This document shows positions 42,203-45,632 of a DNA stretch of 45,632 nucleotides, piece by piece. Numbering within the stretch: the first letter of the stretch is position 1; each line of letters opens with the position of its first letter. The position numbers were made by a program, and so were the translations under genes. Source of the DNA: Candidatus Gastranaerophilales bacterium (lineage in GTDB: Bacteria; Cyanobacteriota; Vampirovibrionia; Gastranaerophilales; Gastranaerophilaceae); the NCBI GenBank assembly GCA_944323255.1, contig CALURU010000018.1, forward strand, positions 1 to 45,632, in the 5' to 3' direction. The notes below the pieces were generated by a model, which was not told the origin of the DNA, searched no databases, and saw only the letters and a program-made list of their open reading frames with translations.

Positions 42203-44773
42203 TTATTTTACGTATGATTGAATAATATTGTTATTAAAATACTTGTTCGCAACGCTTATAATATCCGATGCAGTTACTTCATCAATCATTTTGATGTATT
42301 CATTCAAGAAATCATACCCGAATCCGTATGTCTCAAAGATTCCGATATTTGATGCCTTTTCCGCATTTGTTTCCATAGCAATAATGAAACTACCTTTGAG
42401 CCTGTCTTTAGCGTCCTGTAACTCTGTATCGGATACAAATTCCATTTTCAATCTCTCGATTTCTTTGAGAATTTTTTCTCTGGAGTAGTCAAGCGTATCC
42501 GGATTTGTACCGATATAGGCAAAGAATGTTCCGGCAAGCATCTGCGGTGAGTAGCTTGAACCTAACTGGTAAGCGAGGCCGTCCTGTTCTCTCAGGTTCT
42601 TAAAGAGTCTGGAGCTCATGCCGGAGCCGAGAATTGTGTTCATAACTTTGAGCGTTACAAAGTCTTTTTTGTTCTGAACACCTGAAGTTTGCCAGCCGAG
42701 AAACAGCCATGAAGTTTTCAAATCTTTAATTGTCTGTGACGCTGTTTTAGGCTCAGTTGTTTTTGTAACCTTGTAGTTTGCATAATTTACAACAGGAGCC
42801 TTTTTGTCTTTCAAGATAGAGCCGAATTCCGTAATCATTTTTTGCGGGTCTACGTTACCGTTGATTGATACGATAATATTTTTTGAGTCCAGAACTTTAT
42901 TATAATACTTAACGATATCTTCTTTTTGAATTGTCGGGAGTGTCTTTTCCAAGATTTTGTTTGAATGAGAATAAACGCTTCCTTCAAAAATTATTGTCTT
43001 AAAGTTTTCCAGCGCAACATTCATCGGAACATCTCGTCTCTGGCGGATTTTGTTTAAAATCTCGGAACGTTTTTTCTCAATTTCATAATCATCGAAAGTG
43101 GCGTAATTCATGATTTCGTCCAAGATTTCCATTGTCTTATCAAGCTGTGCAGTGGTTGTCTGTACGTTAATTACAAAGAAATCTTCGCTACAGCCAGGCT
43201 CAATTATAATACCGTTTTCGTCCATAAGCTGTGCAAGCTCCTGAGCAGAGTATTTTTTCGTACCTTTAGTCATAACTGCAGCCGCTAAAGTCCCTTCGCC
43301 CGGAATGCTTTCCAGAAATTCTCCGCCCTTTGCAATAATACTCATTGCAATGATATCGTTGTTTTGATTCTGGTTAACAAGCAGAGTTGAGCCGTTATCA
43401 ACCTGATATTTGGTTACTCCGTTATGCTCGGAAACCTTTGTTGCGGAATGAGATTTGATTTCCTTCACTTCATTTGCCCCTTCCATTGATTTTGGTAAAA
43501 CAATAGAAACAGCGCTTTTATTAACTCCAAGATATTTTTTTGCGGTATTTACAACCTGTTCGGCTGTAACCTGCTTAATTCCGTCCACATAAGTATCGTA
43601 TAGTTCGGAACTGTTTGTTAGCGCCATAATATAGCCGAGTTCGGATGAAATATTAGAAGTGGATTCTCTTGAATAATAAGTATCCTGAACGATTATGTTT
43701 TTAGCTCTTTGGAGTTCTTCGTCAGTAATACCGTATTTTTGTAAATTTGAAATCTCTTCAAAAATGCTTTTTTCAAGCTTTTCGAGACTTGTTGGAGTGA
43801 AGTTTGCGCTTATATAAAATATTCCGTCGTCTCTATAGCTTCCGTTAGAAGCGGAAATTGAAAACGCAAGACCTTTTTGCTCTTTTATGTCCCTATATAG
43901 CCTTGAGGATTTGCCGCCCCCGAGAATTTCAGCCAGAACATCAAGTGCAAATGTCTCTTTGTCAGAAATATTTACTCCTCTGAAACCAATCATCATATAT
44001 CCAGATTGCGTGTCTGTGTAATCGACTTTACGCTTCTGGCTCTGAAGCGGGCTTTCTTTTCTATAGTGTTTATTTACAGGCTTTTTATATTCCTGATTAA
44101 ACGATTGCTGGATTTTTGCAACGGCTTTCTCAGGCTCCACATCACCTACGACAAGAGTTACCATATTAGATGGCGCATAGAAATTATTGAAATATTCAAG
44201 AATCTCCTCTCTTCTTATTGTTCCTATTATATCAGCAGAGCCGATAACTTTTCTCTTATAAGGATGTTTTGTATACATCATATCGTTTAAGTTATCAAAA
44301 ACTTTTTGGGAAGGTGTATTGCCGTCTTTTGCAATCTCTTCAAGTACAACTTTTCTTTCCTTTTCAAGTTCTTTTCTCGGAATCTGCGGATTGAGAAGCA
44401 TGTCTGCGTGCAGTTCCATTGCCGTATCAAAGTATTCGGAAGGAATTGTTATGTAATAATGAGTAAAGTCTTTGCTTGTTGCGGCGTTAACGATTGCGCC
44501 TTTTGATTCAAGAATCCTGTCAAAATCTCCTGTTGGATGGGCTTTTGTTCCTTTAAAGAAAAGGTGTTCCAAAAAGTGTGCAACACCATTATTTGTATCA
44601 TTTTCATTAATTGAGCCTGTTTTAATCCAGGTATCTATTGTGACAATGGGGTTGTCTTTTATCGGATAAACTATAACAGTCTGACCGTTAGGAAGTTTTT
44701 GGACAGTGTATCCGGCTGCCCAAGCTGCAGTTGAAAAGATCAATAAAGCAAAGATTATTAGTATTTTTCTCAT
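42203..44773 (-). CDS. Periplasmic M16 (pitrilysin-type) zinc protease
   Basis: An 856-residue two-unit insulinase-family protease. A signal peptide (MRKILIIFALLIFSTAAWA) precedes the first M16 unit, which has the inverted zinc motif HFLEH (residues 66-70) and a downstream Glu in EKERKVVLEEI. The second half (about 430-850) is the catalytically inactive partner unit without HxxEH. The RYR-type C-terminal motif appears as SSRLYRDI in the first unit and SSRLFKNL in the second. It should degrade or process peptides in the periplasm. GGGAGAGGGG precedes the ATG. Confidence 0.95.
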   Translation of the reverse strand: MRKILIIFALLIFSTAAWAAGYTVQKLPNGQTVIVYPIKDNPIVTIDTWIKTGSINENDTNNGVAHFLEHLFFKGTKAHPTGDFDRILESKGAIVNAATSKDFTHYYITIPSEYFDTAMELHADMLLNPQIPRKELEKERKVVLEEIAKDGNTPSQKVFDNLNDMMYTKHPYKRKVIGSADIIGTIRREEILEYFNNFYAPSNMVTLVVGDVEPEKAVAKIQQSFNQEYKKPVNKHYRKESPLQSQKRKVDYTDTQSGYMMIGFRGVNISDKETFALDVLAEILGGGKSSRLYRDIKEQKGLAFSISASNGSYRDDGIFYISANFTPTSLEKLEKSIFEEISNLQKYGITDEELQRAKNIIVQDTYYSRESTSNISSELGYIMALTNSSELYDTYVDGIKQVTAEQVVNTAKKYLGVNKSAVSIVLPKSMEGANEVKEIKSHSATKVSEHNGVTKYQVDNGSTLLVNQNQNNDIIAMSIIAKGGEFLESIPGEGTLAAAVMTKGTKKYSAQELAQLMDENGIIIEPGCSEDFFVINVQTTTAQLDKTMEILDEIMNYATFDDYEIEKKRSEILNKIRQRRDVPMNVALENFKTIIFEGSVYSHSNKILEKTLPTIQKEDIVKYYNKVLDSKNIIVSINGNVDPQKMITEFGSILKDKKAPVVNYANYKVTKTTEPKTASQTIKDLKTSWLFLGWQTSGVQNKKDFVTLKVMNTILGSGMSSRLFKNLREQDGLAYQLGSSYSPQMLAGTFFAYIGTNPDTLDYSREKILKEIERLKMEFVSDTELQDAKDRLKGSFIIAMETNAEKASNIGIFETYGFGYDFLNEYIKMIDEVTASDIISVANKYFNNNIIQSYVK

Positions 44774-44854
44774 AAAATCCCCTCTCCCTAAAATTACCTA
44801 TAAATATATAGTAGTATATTCATGAAATATTTTCTAGAGGTGGCGGGTATAATT

Positions 44855-45295
44855 TTATTTAGAAAAATTGGCAGGAGTGTAAACGTATTTGTAGATGTTT
44901 TTAGAAGTGTATTCTACAGGAACAACAATTCCATTATCCTCTACCTTTTGAACTTCTGCTGATTGTACTGTTTTCGTCTTTGGTGTTATCGGTTTCAAAG
45001 GTTGATTACTTACTTTTGTTAACGGCTTTTTTACCTCTTTAGGATTATATTTTTTAGTCGGTTTTATAGTTGCTTTGCTGTTTTTTGTCTCAATGTTATC
45101 TGTATTCTCTAATTTAATGTGTTTTTCATCATTTTTCATATCTTGTACATCTGTATGCGACGGTGTTTCAATGGGTTTAATAGATGGTAAAGGCTTAGTT
45201 GCTTTTTTATTATGAAATCCGTAGATAAATAAGACAGAAATAAAAGCTAGAATTGCTGCAAGCAAAATTGTTAATATAATTTTTTTATTTTTCAT
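44855..45295 (-). CDS. Membrane-anchored Lys/Pro/Thr-rich protein
   Basis: A 146-residue protein: one N-terminal membrane helix (about 5-27, IILTILLAAILAFISVLFIY), then a disordered basic stretch (KKATKPLPSIKPIETPSH, KPTKKYNPKEVKKPL) and a short C-terminal strand-like end (VEYTSKNIYKYVYTPANFSK). The layout recalls TonB-like or divisome spanning proteins, but no motif proves it. The ATG at 45295 follows GGAGA; the frame opens 60 bases earlier without a ribosome site. It has a promoter at 45355-45327. Confidence 0.65.
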   Translation of the reverse strand: MKNKKIILTILLAAILAFISVLFIYGFHNKKATKPLPSIKPIETPSHTDVQDMKNDEKHIKLENTDNIETKNSKATIKPTKKYNPKEVKKPLTKVSNQPLKPITPKTKTVQSAEVQKVEDNGIVVPVEYTSKNIYKYVYTPANFSK

Positions 45296-45326
45296 ACATA
45301 ATCTCCAGAATAGGGTAATATTACTT

Positions 45327-45355
45327 ATTTTAATGTACAATTCGCTTTTTTGCAA
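45327..45355 (-). promoter_or_regulatory. Sigma-70-type promoter
   Basis: On the minus strand TTGCAA (45355-45350), a 17-base spacer and TAAAAT (45332-45327), 32 bases ahead of the start at 45295. Confidence 0.55.
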
Positions 45356-45369
45356 TATGAATATCTTAT

Positions 45370-45400
45370 CAAAATAAAAACGCTTGAATTAAATCAAGCG
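45370..45400 (-). terminator. Rho-independent terminator of the last gene
   Basis: CGCTTGA (45381-45387) pairs with TCAAGCG (45394-45400). On the minus strand the stem is followed by TTTTTATTTTG. Confidence 0.8.
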
Positions 45401-45494
45401 GAAAAAGGGAAAAGGGATTAAAAGGGAAAAGGATTTATGATAAAACAGATAAGGCCTCTGTAATATCAATGAATAAAAGTTTTTAAGTAAAGAA

Positions 45495-45632
45495 TTAGCT
45501 AAATATACCGAATGTTCTTTCGATGTTATCGTTAATAACTTTTTTAACGGATTCGTATTCGGTAGTCAGAGCCGTTCTTTCCGTTTCGAGTTTAGATAAG
45601 TCCATGTCGAATTTTTTATCCTTCTGATCAAT
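45495..45632 (-). CDS. C-terminal part of a coiled-coil protein (cut by the window end)
   Basis: The last 45 codons of a minus-strand gene are open from the right edge to a TAA. The tail is a charged coiled coil (DLSKLETERTALTTEYESVK) ending NIERTFGIFS. In character it resembles the C-terminal coils of the products at 36507-36938 and 14884-15399. A terminator follows about 95 bases later. Confidence 0.7.
   Translation of the reverse strand: MDQKDKKFDMDLSKLETERTALTTEYESVKKVINDNIERTFGIFS

Noticed and set aside
1..45632. CRISPR array, prophage, rRNA or complete insertion sequence
   Set aside because: No regularly spaced repeats, phage structural genes, transposase or rRNA sequence was seen; the only mobile-looking unit is the DUF559 cassette and one short repeat.

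Overview
The window is AT-rich, densely coded DNA from one bacterial chromosome. A Gram-negative envelope is indicated by an MlaA domain protein, a periplasmic M16 protease and several signal peptides. An FlhB export protein, an RNA polymerase sigma factor, SpmA/SpmB and a DUF512 radical-SAM-like protein of a type common in cyanobacteria also occur. Together with many orphan coiled-coil proteins, this suggests a non-photosynthetic relative of the cyanobacteria (Melainabacteria/Gastranaerophilales-like). That placement is an inference from gene content; no rRNA or ribosomal protein is present to prove it.

Layout. 1-4.0 kb: tail of an unknown gene, then grpE-dnaJ (without dnaK), a secreted beta-propeller-like protein and an O-methyltransferase. 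4.0-5.9 kb (minus): flhB and a sigma-70-family factor. 5.9-8.0 kb: a LapA-like membrane protein, a structured RNA candidate, a membrane-linked AAA ATPase and a small membrane protein. 8.1-10.2 kb: clpP and metK, the latter with its own promoter and a possible pseudoknot leader. 10.3-15.4 kb: a run of lineage-specific proteins, including a glycine-rich modular protein, a gene behind a sigma-28 consensus promoter, and a YhcH-family protein. 15.7-17.2 kb: a zinc-ribbon protein and spmAB. 17.26-24.0 kb: one giant 2244-residue coiled-coil protein, overlapping a GlcD-type FAD oxidase, cutA and an HEFAH metallopeptidase. 26.5-30.1 kb: a TPR protein, nadB-nadC and a small coiled-coil gene. 30.2 kb: tRNA-Arg(CCG). 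30.4-34.8 kb: GAF-GGDEF-HD-GYP protein, PadR regulator, DUF512 protein and a NarL-type response regulator. 34.9-36.5 kb: a CooC-like ATPase coupled to folD. 36.5-40.5 kb: a coiled-coil gene, an MlaA/alpha-beta-hydrolase fusion, DUF4186, ybaK and a DUF2023-like gene. 40.5-42.2 kb: repeat-rich stretch holding a DUF559 nuclease-like gene bracketed by 47-bp inverted repeats. 42.2 kb to the end: M16 protease, a membrane-anchored basic protein and the 3' end of another coiled-coil gene.

How the parts may fit: the FlhB/sigma pair, a perfect sigma-28 promoter, and orphan coiled-coil or low-complexity proteins (two sharing a long conserved upstream module) hint at a regulon of exported or surface proteins tied to flagellar/type III-like export. 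The sequence supports the promoter similarities directly; export itself is inference. Housekeeping modules (NAD synthesis, SAM synthesis, one-carbon metabolism, proteostasis) lie between these lineage-specific genes.
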